Source: Pratylenchus scribneri (lineage: Eukaryota > Nematoda > Chromadorea > Rhabditida > Pratylenchidae). From it: a stretch of DNA of 64,000 nt. The notes under the pieces were generated by a model that was not told the origin of the DNA, searched no databases, and worked only from the letters and a program-made list of their open reading frames with translations. The stretch lies in the NCBI GenBank assembly GCA_030063045.1, contig JAQSEB010000004.1, positions 744,001 to 808,000 on the forward strand, in the 5' to 3' direction. The translations under genes were made by a program, and so were the position numbers. Below are positions 10,369 through 22,952 of the stretch, piece by piece (the stretch's first letter is position 1; the number at the start of each line of letters is the position of its first letter).

Positions 10369-13300
10369 ATGAATACAACTCCACCATCTAAACGGGAGGC
10401 AGTTTCTTCATCAACAACAAAAAATGTATTGGATTTGAATTCATCAGAATTCGATGCCGAATATTATGTTCAAGATTTATTACAAAAGAAGGGACTTGAA
10501 GAATTGGTTGCCGTTGAACAAGACATGGTATTAAATTAATCTATACTAAATTAATAATCTAAATTTAGGTTAATAATGTTCGAAGATTGGATTCCGAAAT
10601 GCAATCATTGGTTTATGAAAATTATAGTAAATTCCTAAATGCAACCAGTACAGGTTTAATCTATTTTTATGAATAAAGAGAATTTATTTTTAAAGTCAGG
10701 GATATGCAAACTCGATTGGCCGATACTCACAATGTAAAAACATTTAAATTAAATTAAATAATTAATTAATTTAAGGAAATGCGTGACCTTTCAGCCAGAG
10801 TTCAACGAATAACAAATTTATCAGATTTTTTGACAGAAAAATTTTCAAAAAATTGTGAAAAAGTCAAAAAGCTGAATGAAGCAAAAAATTCTGTGAAAAG
10901 GCTGGAATTTTTGATAAAGGCTCCTCAAATATTACAAGTAAAACATTTATTTAATTAAAATAATTTATTTAATTAAAGAATTATATTGAACAAGGCCAAT
11001 TGGCAAAGGCAGTGGATGCATATTTGGCAATTCATTCAAAATTGGATAAATTCCAGGATATTCCATCAATTGCCGGAATCACAAAAGATGTGAAGCAAAT
11101 TATTGAGGGAATTGAGGAACAATTTTACGAAACACTGAATGGCCGATTACTTTCATCTGAGGAAGTGATTGAGGCCGTAAATATGCTCAAAAAATTGGAT
11201 ATACCCGAAAAAGAATTGGAAAAGCAATTACTGACAAATTGGGAGAAAGAAATGACCAATGAATTGGAACAATTAAAAATGAATGCAAAATTGGCGGAGA
11301 ATGGTGGCGGACGATTTCCGGATATATTCGAATTTGTGGATGTTGGTTGCTGCCATTTCCTTACAAATTTATCTCTGATGGCATCCACTTTTTTGCAACT
11401 TTTTCCAAAACAAGTAAAATAAATATTAAATAATTAATTTAATTAATTTGTAATAATTTTTGAAGTATTCCAAAATGGAATTGGTTCATTTGCTGGAAAA
11501 TTTGATGGAACATTTTGAGCTGATTTTGGGCGAAAGATTTGAGCAGGAAAGAAATCCGGCTGATTGTGCACTTTTTGTCAAAGCATTGGATCGAATTTAT
11601 CGAAAAATTTCCGTTTTGACTCGATTGGCCTCAAGTAAAAATGAAATTAACAATTAAAAATATTAAATTTATAATTTAGGTTTCAATTTTACCAAAATGA
11701 ATTCGGCATTTGTTCAACGTTTTGGTAAAAATAATTCAATTTTAAATTTATGAATTCATTTTTTAAAGCAAAACATCAAATCAAAGTTTGCCGGCAATCC
11801 ACAAATGAAATAATCGATAAAACAATGGAAGAGGTCCGCAATTTTAATCGGAAATGGACATAAAATTGACATTTTTAGGTAATTTCCCGTTTGAACCATT
11901 CCACTCCGGCGCAATCTTCATCAAAAAGTGATAGTGGCCGAATCAACTTTTCAACCAGCCAACGCCATGACCGAAAAGAATTATTGAGGAAAATGTTGGA
12001 AAAATTGGAAAATGGATTTGTTCATTCAATTAAAAGTTCATTGGCTGCTTTATTAATGTAAAAACAAATTAAAATTAATTAAATAAATAAAAAATTAAAT
12101 TAAAAAATTAAATTAAAAATTAATTAAAAATTAATTAAAATAAAAAATTAATTAAAAGATTAATTAAAAGATTAATTAAAAAGAAATTTTAGGTTTACAG
12201 CCAGTGACATTATTTTCCCAACAATTCCACAATTTTCTCCACTTTTTGGTTTAGGTAAGTAAATAATTTTAATAATTAATTTTAAAATAATTAAAAAATT
12301 AATTTAAGATGTTCATGAACAAATTGTGATTGGATCGATGAAAGATTTGATTGGTCAAATACAAAAAAGAGTGGGAATAAATAAATCAGAAGAGGAGGAA
12401 AAAGAAGAATTACACGGAAAAGGAATTGAAATTTTGGTGCTTTGCACATTTTTGAGGAATTTACAATTAAAACATTTGGACTATTTAATGGAATTGTGCA
12501 GAGAACAATATCGGTAAAATAATTAAAAATAATATTAAATATTTTGGATAATTTAATCAGACTTTCGGAATTCACTTTTGCGCATCCAAATAAATTAACG
12601 GAGGGAAATGAATTGGCCGATGAAATGAAAGGAGAGGTGGAAATTTTGCTGAGAAAATATGTCGAAGTTCAAAGTGGCACAATTATTCAGGTGAATTTTA
12701 ATTCTATGGGCAACGGCATCGGAATCGCCGAGGAAAGTTCGAAATTTGATTAGGCATTTGGTCCATTCAATTGAAGAAATTGATGCGGATTTGTCCGTTT
12801 TTGTGAGTTTTTCTTTGAATTTACATTTCTAACGAGAGAATTTTTTAAATGGACTTTAGAATGTATAAAAATACATAAAATTATTTTTTCAAATCATTAA
12901 AAATAGTTAATTTTGAGCGGATTCGAACCCACGACCTAAATGTTGCAAAAACCAAGTCTTTACCCATTAGTTCAAATAATCTTAGGAATTTTAACCAAAT
13001 TTTTAATCAAACAAAAAATTATTATTTAAATTTGGCAGATGGATGATGGAGGATTGGCAAAAACCAAAGAACATAAACAAAAAACGCCGGATTCCTTGCA
13101 TAGGTAAAATATAAATATTTATTCACAAAATATTAAATAATATTATTAAAGTTTTCCGGCAATTCGTCGAGCGGCCAGTGCCGCCAGCAGCATTTCATTG
13201 AGCAGCGGCGGCGGTGGAATTGTGGAACGACTTTGGGCAGATTCCGATCCGATGGAAGAAAATAATATGGGTGAATCGACAGAAATAGCGACAATTTCCG

Positions 13301-13669
13301 TTGAATTCCGGCGAGATATGGTTTGAACCAAGGGAATTTGATGAATTTTATCAATTATTAAAATAGATTTTAAATGCAATTGTGCGATTAATGCTCCGGG
13401 CAATGTGCGATTTTGTGAGGAATCAAACATTTTCGGCCGAGGGTTTAGAGCAAATGCAAGTGGATTGTGCATTTATGCGACAAAAATTGTGGGCCACCGT
13501 TGGCGATGAACACATGTTGAATACGCTGATTGAGGATGTTTTGACAGTGGCCGGTGAGTCCAAAATCCAAATAAAAAAATAATCCCCCATTTATATTCCA
13601 GTGAATCAATGCGCCCATCCAAAACTGCTTGACCCATCCGTGTTGAGAAGTATTTGTGAAGAGAATTGA
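10369..13669 (+). CDS. vps-51: VPS51, GARP/EARP tethering complex subunit
   Basis: VPS51 is the small subunit of the GARP and EARP complexes that tether endosome-derived vesicles at the trans-Golgi and recycling endosomes. The first exon gives SSEFDAEYYVQDLLQKKGLE, then VAVEQDMV, VRRLDSEMQSLVYENYSKFL and VRDMQTRLADTHNEMRDL, which follow the diagnostic N-terminal block of animal VPS51 (FDpevYl, DmvrqiraLDSdMQtLVYENYnKF). Downstream exons supply the helical COG-like rods: VKRLEFLIKAPQILQ, AKAVDAYLAIHSKLDKFQ, FYETLNGRLLSSEEVIEAV, and a C-terminal segment ending LLDPSVLRSICEEN before TGA. About twelve short exons are separated by AT-rich introns; one intron near 12.8-13.0 kb contains a tRNA-derived repeat. 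The sirtuin gene starts only 287 bp downstream on the same strand. Confidence 0.9.
12840..12990 (-). mobile_element. tRNA-derived SINE-like element, copy 1
   Basis: On the minus strand a box A-like segment (GAACTAATGGGTAAAGAC) is followed 30 bp later by a perfect box B (GGGTTCGAATCC), then an AT-rich tail containing TTTTATGTATTTTTATACAT. The acceptor stem cannot form, so this is not a functional tRNA. The head and the tail both match the copy near 48.8 kb, which supports a SINE family. It lies in a VPS51 intron. Confidence 0.65.
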
Positions 13670-13955
13670 ACAAACAAAATAAATTATTGACCCATTTTAC
13701 CCTATTTATATTGTGATATATTCAACAAAAAATAATTTATTTTCAATTTAATTAAAATGAAAAGATAATATTAAATTATTTATAAAACTTTTTATTGATA
13801 TTTTATTTTTATTTTTAAACCCATAAATCATTCATATTGATTTTATAATATCTTTTTTTTTATTTCAATTTAATTAATTAACAATTAATTTTTTAGTAAT
13901 AATATTTAGTATCCATTTCATTATTAATTATTTGTAAATATTTTGCCTGTGAAAT

Positions 13956-15254
13956 ATGTCAATTGATTATGCGAAGGCATTGTCCCCCTATGATAATAAA
14001 GGAAAATTGGGCCTTCCCGAGGTAATTAATTATTATAAATATTATTTTTAATATGTATATTTGGCAGAAATTCGATTCTGAAGAAATATTAGAGGAAAAA
14101 TGTACCGAAATGGCTCGATTATTGAAATGTAGCAAATTTTGTGTGGTCATTACAGGTTAAAATATTATTTTTATTAATTAAAAATTAATATTTTTATATT
14201 TAAAGGAGCAGGAATTAGCACAGGTTAAATTTAAAGGCAATTTTAAACAATTAATTGGTCAATTTAGCATCTGGAATTCCGGATTTTCGAGGACCAAACG
14301 GTGTTTGGACGCTGGAAAGAGACAATTTGGAGGCAAAAAGCACCGTCAAATTCGAAAATGCCAAACCAACATTTGCCCATTTTGCGCTGAATTCACTCGA
14401 AAACGAGGGAATCGTCAAATTTTTGATCACCCAAAATGTGGACGGATTGCACGCAATTTCCGGTTTTCCAATGAGCAGAATGGCCGAAATGCATGGAAAT
14501 GTATTTATGGAGAAATGCGATCGATGTTCCAGGTTGACAATTTAATTAATTAATTTAATTAAAAATAATTTTAGAAAATATTTTCGTTCATTTCCAATTC
14601 CCTCAATTGGCCTCAAACACACCGGAAGGCATTGTGAAGGAAGTGAAATAAGGCGGAGATGCCGTGGAAAATTGCTGGACACAACATTGGACTGGGAGGA
14701 TCCACTGCCTGAACCGGAATACCAAAATTCACAACTTTTTATTCGGTTCAAAAATTTTTAAATAATTAATTAAATTAATTTTCTAAGAAAATGCGATCTG
14801 GTCCTTTGCCTTGGCACAACCCTTCAAATTAATCCAGTTGGAAATATGCCGTTGATTTGCAAAAGGAATGGAGGCAAATTGGTCACAGTCAATTTGCAGA
14901 GGACAAAACACGTATTTAAATTCAATTAAAATTAAATCATCAAAAATAAATAAATTTAAGGAAGGAAAAGCGGATTTAGTGGTGAACGGCAAATTGGACG
15001 AAGTATTTCGCCGGGTGATGACCAAAATGGGAATTGAAGTGGAAATGGGCGAAATGATGGCCAGTGAATGTCCAAAATTGGTTTGGGAATCGAAACATCC
15101 GTTGGAAATTGAAATTGGCGAACAATTGAAGAAGAAGGGAATTGCGACGAGGAAGAGGAAGGCCGAAGAAGAACCAAACAAAATTGAGGAAAATGAATCG
15201 AAGAATGAGCCAAAAATTGCACCGCCGGCGGATGCGTGCAATATTCCAATATAA
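13956..15254 (+). CDS. SIRT6-type NAD-dependent protein deacylase (sirtuin class IV)
   Basis: The protein starts [20 protein letters not shown], almost the N-terminal signature of animal SIRT6. The Rossmann NAD site [19 protein letters not shown] is complete, followed by [10 protein letters not shown], the cofactor/catalytic block [14 protein letters not shown] and the catalytic His in MAEMHGN. Four zinc cysteines are present (EKCDRCSR and a later C-x8-C pair, slightly closer than in vertebrates). [24 protein letters not shown] and [11 protein letters not shown] complete the domain. A Lys/Glu-rich tail of about 50 residues ([10 protein letters not shown]) resembles the SIRT6 nuclear-localisation tail. 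The family acts on chromatin in genome maintenance and metabolism; C. elegans sir-2.4 is the counterpart. Seven or so exons use GT-AG introns. Its close position behind VPS51 could reflect an operon. Confidence 0.93.
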
Positions 15255-16689
15255 TATTCTCAACAATTTATCATTTGTTTATTTTATTATTAATATTTTT
15301 TTTGCTTTGTTTTGTGCCCATTTATTTATATTTTCCATCCCTCTTTTCTCATCATTTTTATTAATATTTATCTCAAATGTGTTTCGAATGATAAAATATA
15401 TTCAAATTGATAACATTCCATTCAACAATAAATTGGAGAATTTATTTTCTAAATAGTGTAAGAAAAAATATAGAAAAAAATGTTCTTTGATGGGTTTTTC
15501 TTTCAAACGATAAAATGATTCATTTTTGCTTTTTCCCATTGCTTTTCCCAATTAATTTATTCCTCTGCTAATATGTTTGTTTGCCCGGTCCTCTATGGTC
15601 AATCAAAATAGAAATTTAATAAAATTAATAAAAATGCTTTTAAAAAATTATTTATCGGAACTTTTTACAATCCATCAGATTAATAATAAATTCATAGTTG
15701 CCTGAAAAACCATTTATTTAGATGATTGCCGGTGGCGGGATTCGAACTTTCCCTCCAAAATTTCAAGCCAAACACTTAAACAACTGAGCAAAATGAATTT
15801 TTTTTGACAATTCTAATCGATTTTTCGCTGTGTGCTTCCATCTTCCCACTTCCCATGAATGAATGAATGAATATTTACCAAATAAATTCATTTTAGCAGG
15901 ATTCATCAATTTTTTCGATTCAATTTCATTTCTGGGTCGCGCACTTCCGTCTCAATCAATTCCTCTCATCCATCCCTTCGCCATCCGCCGTTCCACTTCC
16001 GGCTTCATCTTTCGTCTTCCCATCCCTCATTATTTCCTTCGAATTGTCCACCACCCTCCTTCATTTGAGCACATCCCCACCAAAAGTTGCCACCACCAAC
16101 ATTTTCCCTCATCCAATTTTCCATTCCATATCCCATTCATCCCTCTTCTCTTCCATATTCTCCGTTTTTTGCCCTTCCCCTTTCACCGTCCAAACTCCAA
16201 ATCGATTTGCCATCGCGCACACCCACATCCTCCCCTTATTTTTATCCCTTTTGAGCGGCTGCTGACATTGACCACATAAAAGGAAGAAGGAACATGGTTG
16301 GTTAAAAGATGAGCCAGCCGATGGATGGTTTGTCGCCGCGCCTTCTTCTCACAAAATTTATGGCGAAAGGAAAAGAGTTTGACAGCTTTTTTGGGGCGCG
16401 CGGGTCTTATTCCTCATCCTCCTACGTTTTGAACGAGTATAGCCACCCAATGTCCACTTTGTCCATCCCCCCTTCCTACCATTCGCCACAAATAGCGTCG
16501 CTTTAACGTTTTTGTGTGAAGATCGCCTCCACTGTCGAATAACCCGTTTTTTAATTGTTGGACCCGAAACCACTAAAATCAAGCATAAACGCATCATCAT
16601 CCCTTCCAGCATCATCCATATTCTTGCCACCGTTAACAAATGTTTTTATTATAATTTCTCTTCCAAATACGGTGTGGCCATAATATTGG
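15255..16689. other. Intergenic; SINE-like remnant, no gene supported
   Basis: The stretch holds one tRNA-derived sequence at about 15725-15815. From 15900 to 16500 it is C/T-rich with compositionally simple open frames. A short 5' leader of the next gene probably lies near 16600. No coding exon could be supported. Confidence 0.45.
15722..15818 (-). mobile_element. tRNA-derived SINE-like remnant, copy 2
   Basis: On the minus strand TTGCTCAGTTGTTTAAGTG (box A-like) precedes GGAAAGTTCGAATCCCGCC (box B) by about 33 bp. A cloverleaf with paired acceptor arms is not formed by the flanks. It resembles the other two copies in the region leading into box B but lacks their tail, so it may be a diverged family member or a tRNA pseudogene. 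Confidence 0.5.
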
Positions 16690-17720
16690 ATGACCCGCCT
16701 ATTCATCCTTCCGGCAATATTCATCGGTGCCACTCTTTCCCTTTGGCTTCTGATTTGCAATGCGCCTTCGGCAGATTGGGGAGGGGAAGGCCAACAGAAA
16801 AATAGCAACGATGATTCAGAAGGTTGCCAATTGGGTACGGTATAAAAAATAATGCTCAACTTCAGCTCCAATTTCCTTTGATTTACCCACAAAATTTGAC
16901 AATTTTACGAGCTTTGCCGAAAAATTCCGTCAATACAAGGAAAGGCATACGGCCTACATTTGCACACTTTTTGTTTGCATTTATTTGTATAAACAAACAT
17001 TTGCAATACCCGGAAGTTTCCTTCTGGTACATTTCAATCATAATTTAACCAAAAATCACAAAATTCAGAACATCATTGCGGGTACAATCTTTGGACTTTG
17101 GTCCGGTTTCCTCCTGTGCTGCATTTTGACAACAATTGGCTCAACACTTTGCTACCTCTTTTCGGAATTCTTCAGCCGAGAATATGTTCTCTATTATTTT
17201 GGCGAGAAAATCACTTATCTACAAAGAAAGGTGACCCACCCAATAATCATTCGATTATTCGAAAATAATTTCCCCCAAGGTTGATGATAATTCGCATCGA
17301 CTTTTGGCCTTCCTCCTATTCGCCCGAATGTTTCCAATTTCGCCCAGTTGGCTTCTGAACATTGTTGCCCCATTCCTGAATATTCCACTTCCAATTTTCA
17401 CATTTTCTGTCTTCATTGGCCTTGCCCCATACAATTTTATTTGTGTCCAAGCCGGTTTCATCCTCTCCGATCTGAACAGTTGGGATGATGTTTTCTCAAC
17501 GATTACAATGCTAAAATTGAGTTCATTCGCCCTGTTGCCACTTTGCTATGCAATGTTCATCAAAAGGAGGAATCAAAGACGCCAAATCACAATTAAATCC
17601 ATTCCAATGCCCAAAAAACAATTCTTTCCATCATCCAAAGTGCTCCCATCCTTCAATCAACCACAACAATATGATCAATGTTCGGAGCAAAATTTAGTAT
17701 TTGGCTCAGAAAAGGCTTAA
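16690..17720 (+). CDS. TMEM41A-like VTT-domain membrane protein
   Basis: VTT (SNARE-associated/DedA) proteins sit in ER and Golgi membranes; relatives TMEM41B and VMP1 scramble lipids. Exon 1 (ATG at 16690) encodes an N-terminal membrane anchor, MTRLFILPAIFIGATLSLW. Exons then read FAEKFRQYKERHTAYIC, LYKQTFAIPGSFLL, the glycine motif IIAGTIFGLWSGFLLCCILT, a helix ending YLFSEFF, EKITYLQRK, then FARMFPISPSWLLNIVAP and FIGLAPYNFICVQAG. This follows human TMEM41A block for block (YLYKQgFAIPGSsFLN, FLRLFPMTPNWFLN, PYNFICVQtG). All four introns inferred are in phase; the shortest are about 45-60 bp. The C-terminus is basic and polar. It converges on the EF-hand gene with only about 195 bp between stop codons. 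Confidence 0.92.
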
Positions 17721-17914
17721 ATTGAATGAAGAATCTTTCGAAAAATGTGCAATTTATACCGGGTCTCATCATTTTTTTTACTGACTATTCTTTCAAATAG
17801 AATTCATATTTACATTGCCATTTTTATAAATATGTATGTATAAATAAAATTACATTTTTTATTCTTCATTTAATTGAATTAATTAATTATAAAAATGTTT
17901 AAAATTCATCAATT

Positions 17915-20663
17915 TTATACAACATCTTCATCGCAAAGATAATTTCTCACTAAAAATGAAAATTCATCAAAATCGATATATCCATCTCCATCAACATCGT
18001 ATTCCACGAACAATTCCTAAATGGAAATTGATTTAATTTTCTCTGAAACTGTAAAAAATCCACTAAAATTTGTTCAAAAATGTTCACAAATTAAAAATTT
18101 AGACTCCAAAATGTTTTAATTCCGCCTGTTTGACTAAGTTTTAATAATTCCGCCTGTTTGACTAAGTTTTAATAATTCCGCCTGTTTGACTAAGTTTTAA
18201 TAATTCCGCCTGTTTGACTAAGTTTTAATAATTCCGCCTGGTTAGAATAATTCCGCCTGTTTGACTAAGTTTTAATAATTCCGCCTGGTTAGAATAATTC
18301 CGCCTGTTTGACTAAGTTTTAATAATTCCGCCTGATTGACTAAGTTTTAATAATTCCGCCTGGTTGACTAAGTTTTAATAATTCCGCCTGGTTGACTAAG
18401 TTTTAATAATTCCGCCTGGTTGACTAAGTTTTAATAATTCCGCCTGTTTGACTAAGTTTTAATAATTCCGCCTGTTTGACTAAGTTTTAATAATTCCGCC
18501 TGTTTGACTAAGTTTTAATAATTCCGCCTGTTTGACTAAGTTTTAATAATTCCGCCTGTTTGACTAAGTTTTAATAATTCCGCCTGTTTGACTAAGTTTT
18601 AATAATTCCGCCTGTTTGACTAAGTTTTAATAATTCCGCCTGTTTGACTAAGTTTTAATAATTCCGCCTGTTTGACTAAGTTTTAATAATTCCGCCTGTT
18701 TGACTAAGTTTTAATAATTCCGCCTGTTTGACTAAGTTTTAATAATTCCGCCTGGTTAGAATAATTCCGCCTGTTTGACTAAATTTTAATTCCGCCTCTT
18801 CCAATTTTTAGACGTCAATAATTCCCCGCGATATAAATTCAATGAAAGGGGACATTTGCCATATTTTTGAACCTCTTATCCAAAATATTTTAAAATTGAA
18901 AAATCTAAACTAATTCAATTATTCTGAAATCATATTTCTATCGAAATACCAACGGGGAATTAATACGATATATTTTGTTTTTGTTCCCAAAAAATAATTT
19001 GCGATTTTGTGCTCAAAATTTTATTTTTATCAATTTAATATTTAAATAAATATACTCACATCGATTAATCTTCCATTCTGGATGTCGCCAAGTTCTCGCT
19101 AAAATTTGAGCAATTAATTATTTTATATTTTTAATTTATTATTTACCAAAACAAATTCAAAGTCCTTTTTGGAAACGAGGCCAGATTCACTCTAAATCAT
19201 TTCTCAATTTTAAAATGTAAAAATTGCGAAATACCCGATCAAAAACATTGAAACATTCTTTGATTACTTCATTCCAACTTTGCGTTTTTTCACTTGTCGC
19301 CTTCATCACTTCACAAAACTAAATTACGCTAGTAAAATCATTGCTGGATTCATTTTGCCCCCGAGGCACCTCATCAAAATCAATTTGATGATTTCCTCGT
19401 TTGTCCGCTTCTTTCATTAACATTTCAACGTCAATTTGTTTTGGGTCCATTCCCAAATTTGTGATTGCACTTTCCAATTCATCCAATCCAATTGCGCCAC
19501 TTCTGTCCGCGTCAAACATGTCAAAAACCTTTAAATAATTATTAAATAAAATTGAATAATATTAAAACCATAAATTCTCTAATAAAATCCCCTTCTAATA
19601 AAATCCCCTACTTTTACTTGAGCCCTCTTTTGTGGGTCTCTTAGAATTTGAAGCCTCGGGGCTTATCAAAGAGAATGTTACGGTAAATTTGCTTGCCTGT
19701 CTATATTCTCGCAGTTCCTCCTGTGTGTATTTGTCCAATTTTGTGATCAACGGTATTTGGCTTCCGTCCTCCGAATTGTGCTCCGAGAATTTGCCCTGAA
19801 CAGAACGGAAACTTTTTCTGCTTTCCCTATCTTTGCTGTCCGCTTGGTCAAGTGAATAGAAATAATTATTCCGGAATGATGTTATGGTGGATGTGTTTGT
19901 TGTTGTCAATGTGGTGGATCGCCTTCTCGACGATCCCCTAATCCAACCTATTCGACTCCTCCCACTAATATTGTTACTATTTTGCCTTCGCCCAGTTGTC
20001 ACAATTTGTTGTTGATTATTTTTGGAGGAGGATGGAGGGTTGGAGGCAATTTTTTGTTCGGCAATGGTAAAATTCTCAACGTGGTTTCTAATATTTCTTC
20101 CGATTTCTATTCTTTTTTCCAATAATGGAGAATTTTTGGAATGTTTCTTTGCCACGGAATCCACCATTTTTGGTGGCCACTGAGGTCGTTAATGGGATGC
20201 CAAGCTAGGCAGAGGGGTAAACACGGAATGGAATAGGTAAAAGGGAGGAATTCCAGCATTGGGTGAAAATAATAGGCCAAATTCCCTCAAAGGGCGAATT
20301 CAAAGCATCTTAGGGAAAAGGAGCCCTCAATAGATGGAAAATGCTCCGTCCGGCAATTTTATTATCGACAAATTTTGAGCCATTTTATTTTTTAAAAAAT
20401 AATAAACGAACCCTAAAAGTTGCGCCAAAAATTGCCCGTCCACTGCTTCCCTGATGATGATGATGGGTGTTCATTCCGCCACCAAATAATGGTGTCCGAT
20501 TGCGAGAGTTGCTTTGTCTCCGACCAGAACTTTGTTGTTGGGCATCGGTCAGCGACATTCCGGCTACAACTAATTCATGGGCACTCATTCGCATATTCAT
20601 TTCCTTCCTTATTTTGATGCAATTTTTTTTCACCTGCGCCGTAATTTGAATGTTTTTTACCAA
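17915..20663 (-). CDS. Calmodulin/troponin-C-like EF-hand protein with long N-terminal extension
   Basis: Four EF-hands follow a Ser/Arg/Asn-rich extension of over 150 residues. The order on the minus strand is KYTQEELREYRQ, then VFDMFDADRSGAIGLDELES (EF1, complete DxDxSG-E loop), MLMKEADKRGNHQIDFDEF (EF2, weaker), FNVFDRSESGLVSKKDFEFV (EF3, degenerate, Asp at position 12) and ELFVEYDVDGDGYIDFDEFS (EF4, complete), ending LCDEDVV-stop. The protein should sense calcium; which target it serves is unknown. The junction after YRQ uses a GC donor (intron 19529-19696). If retained, that intron adds about 33 residues and a stop, giving a truncated form without EF-hands. The intron between EF3 and EF4 contains a 28-bp satellite array. 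An exon at 20663-20405 (RMSAHELVVAGMSLTDAQQQ) joins in phase, and earlier exons are probably missing. Confidence 0.85.
18117..18795. repeat. 28-bp satellite array, about 24 units
   Basis: Head-to-tail units of TTCCGCCTGTTTGACTAAGT plus TTTAATAA, with occasional short units in which the second half is replaced by GTTAGAATAA. It is the same family as the arrays at 6.6 and 23 kb, in opposite orientation. It lies inside an intron of the EF-hand gene. Confidence 0.97.
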
Positions 20664-21119
20664 CTAAATCATGGAATTAGCTGATTATGTGCTTATTTTA
20701 TGTTTTATGGGAAAATAATAGAAACAATTAACTTTGAGGAAATAAAAATGAGGAATGAGAGTGGAGGGGAAAAGGCTTCCATGGCAATATATTCATCAAA
20801 AGCAGAGAATTCATTGGACTCTCTGGCACCAAAACGGCTGTCACTATCTGGCCAAAATAAGCTAACACCAATGACACACAATCCATTTTCTCATTGCTTT
20901 TGCTTATATATTTGCATTTCCACTATTTTTTACTCTGCTCAAGTGGGAATTTCCATTTTCTCTCCATTCATTTTAGTATTAAATTCACAGGTACACAGCT
21001 ATTGAATTTGAATAAATATACATATGTTGGAGGCGAACATAGCATGGCTCTTTCTAATTTCAGTTTCATTTTTCAGCATCCATTTCACAAGGAACACATA
21101 AATAAAAATTTTATATATA

Positions 21120-21208
21120 ATAAATTTAATTTTATATTAAAACATATATATAATTAATTAATTAATTAATTTTATATCATAATATATATATAAATTTAAT
21201 TTTATATT

Positions 21209-21255
<47 letters not shown>

Positions 21256-21295
21256 TTAATTAATTTTATATCATAATATATATATAATTAAAATT
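21120..21295. repeat. AT microsatellite with duplicated flanks
   Basis: An uninterrupted TA run of more than 30 bp is flanked by two similar copies of a segment containing TTTAATTTTATATTA, ATTAATTAATTAATTTTATA and TCATAATATATATATAA. The duplication is probably local. Confidence 0.85.
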
Positions 21296-22952
21296 TAATT
21301 TTAAATACAGTATTAATTAGACATTTTTTCTGGCCACTTTGATGGAATATGAATGAAAATTGGCCTTTATATTTCTTCCTTGTTTAATGACAATGTTGGC
21401 TTGATTGAATAATAAAAATTCGAGAAAAGTGACAAATTGCGGCTGAATTGCCCTAAAGAAATTCATAAGAAAGAGGGATTGATAGCAACTGTCTTCAAAT
21501 GTTATTCGTCCTTCCGTCTCGATTTCTTTGGCCAATTGCTTTTTGGATAAAATTGAATGGAACTGAATGGCTTTTTGATTAGAGGACAATTCTCCTCATC
21601 TCTTTTCAATCCATTTCCGATTCATCCTGTCAATTCTCTGTCAATCTATTCAATTCAATCACAGATCGATTATCAAAAAATGAGGACAATGTTTGTGTTT
21701 CTCTAAAGAATTTTTTTTTTTGTTAACCGAATGATGGATATTATTCATTTCCCAATATTCTCATTGAATTCATTATAAATTTTCATTGATATAGCATTTG
21801 GCAAAAACTCATTGAGAAAATGTCAAAAAACTTATAACGGACTATATACCCAATCGATAGATCTCATCAAGCTCCGTAGATTGGTATATAAATTATTATG
21901 ATTATTTCAAAAATAAAGGGCATTAAGCCATCTAAATCATCGTTTTTGGTTAAAAACACTTAAAATTCGTTAGACCCATGCAAATTTATTATCAAACTAG
22001 GCTTCATAACCAGATCTATTGATCGGATATACAGTTTGGGGGTCTAGGACAAAGCAATGAACCGTTAAAATCTTTTGGCCAAATAAATATTTCCCTTTCC
22101 CTTTTACCATAATAAAGCTACTAGAAAAGAGGACACATAAGGTGACACAAATAAGCCAATATTCATTTTATTGCTTCATCCAATAAATTCCATTTCCATC
22201 CCATTTTCCATATGTTTCAGTCTCTTTTCCATCGTCATCAAATTTTCATTGAATTCTCCAAAAAGCCATTGTTATTATAATAGATATTAGCTGCGTCAAT
22301 CAAACATTTTTCCGCACATATTTTCTGGCCCAGATTAAAAAAAGGATTGAAAAAACAATAAAAAAATGAGGGAAAGAAATTGGCAAGGCCAAAAGGACAC
22401 TTCAGTAGCCCTTTTATTTGGAATTCCCTTCATCCTTTGCTCATCTTATAAATGAATATAGTGGAAGCACAAAAATGATAGAACAATTCAAATGGGAGGC
22501 ATGTCATAGTTAGTTTATGGCACTTCAAATTCCCTCAAACAATTCCAGCCATTCTTCCCCCATTGGCATCCAAACCCCTAATCCTTTCGGGGTTTTCAAA
22601 GCCAGTCATTTCCCTTCTCCGCCACCCTTCTCAAAACCACCATAAACAATTTTACCCCCAAAATTTCACTCCTTCCCAAGTAGAAGCACAGGATTAGAGC
22701 ACGGAAGCATTGTCAATCAATGGTCCAAAATAAGGTGTTCCAGTTTCAGTAAATCAGTGAAATTAAAAACTGAATTGGCATTTTTGCTCAAACTAACCGA
22801 AAAATAAGATAAATCGAAAACCGGATTTTTATGAAAATCCCGGTTTAAAGTCAACTTAGACCAATTCTATTCCATAAGGTTTCAACCATCCAACATTTCC
22901 AACTTTTAATTTTAATAAATCTAAGAAACAAAGGGGAATTAAATGTTGGGAA

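Noticed and set aside
12900..12990. Functional tRNA genes at 12.9, 15.7 and 48.8 kb
   Set aside because: Box A and box B are present but the acceptor arms do not pair and the anticodon stems are not formed, so these fit SINE-like remnants better.
21317..21589. 90-codon minus-strand frame with somewhat protein-like composition
   Set aside because: No recognisable family, no convincing neighbouring exon; left as a note in the gap entry.
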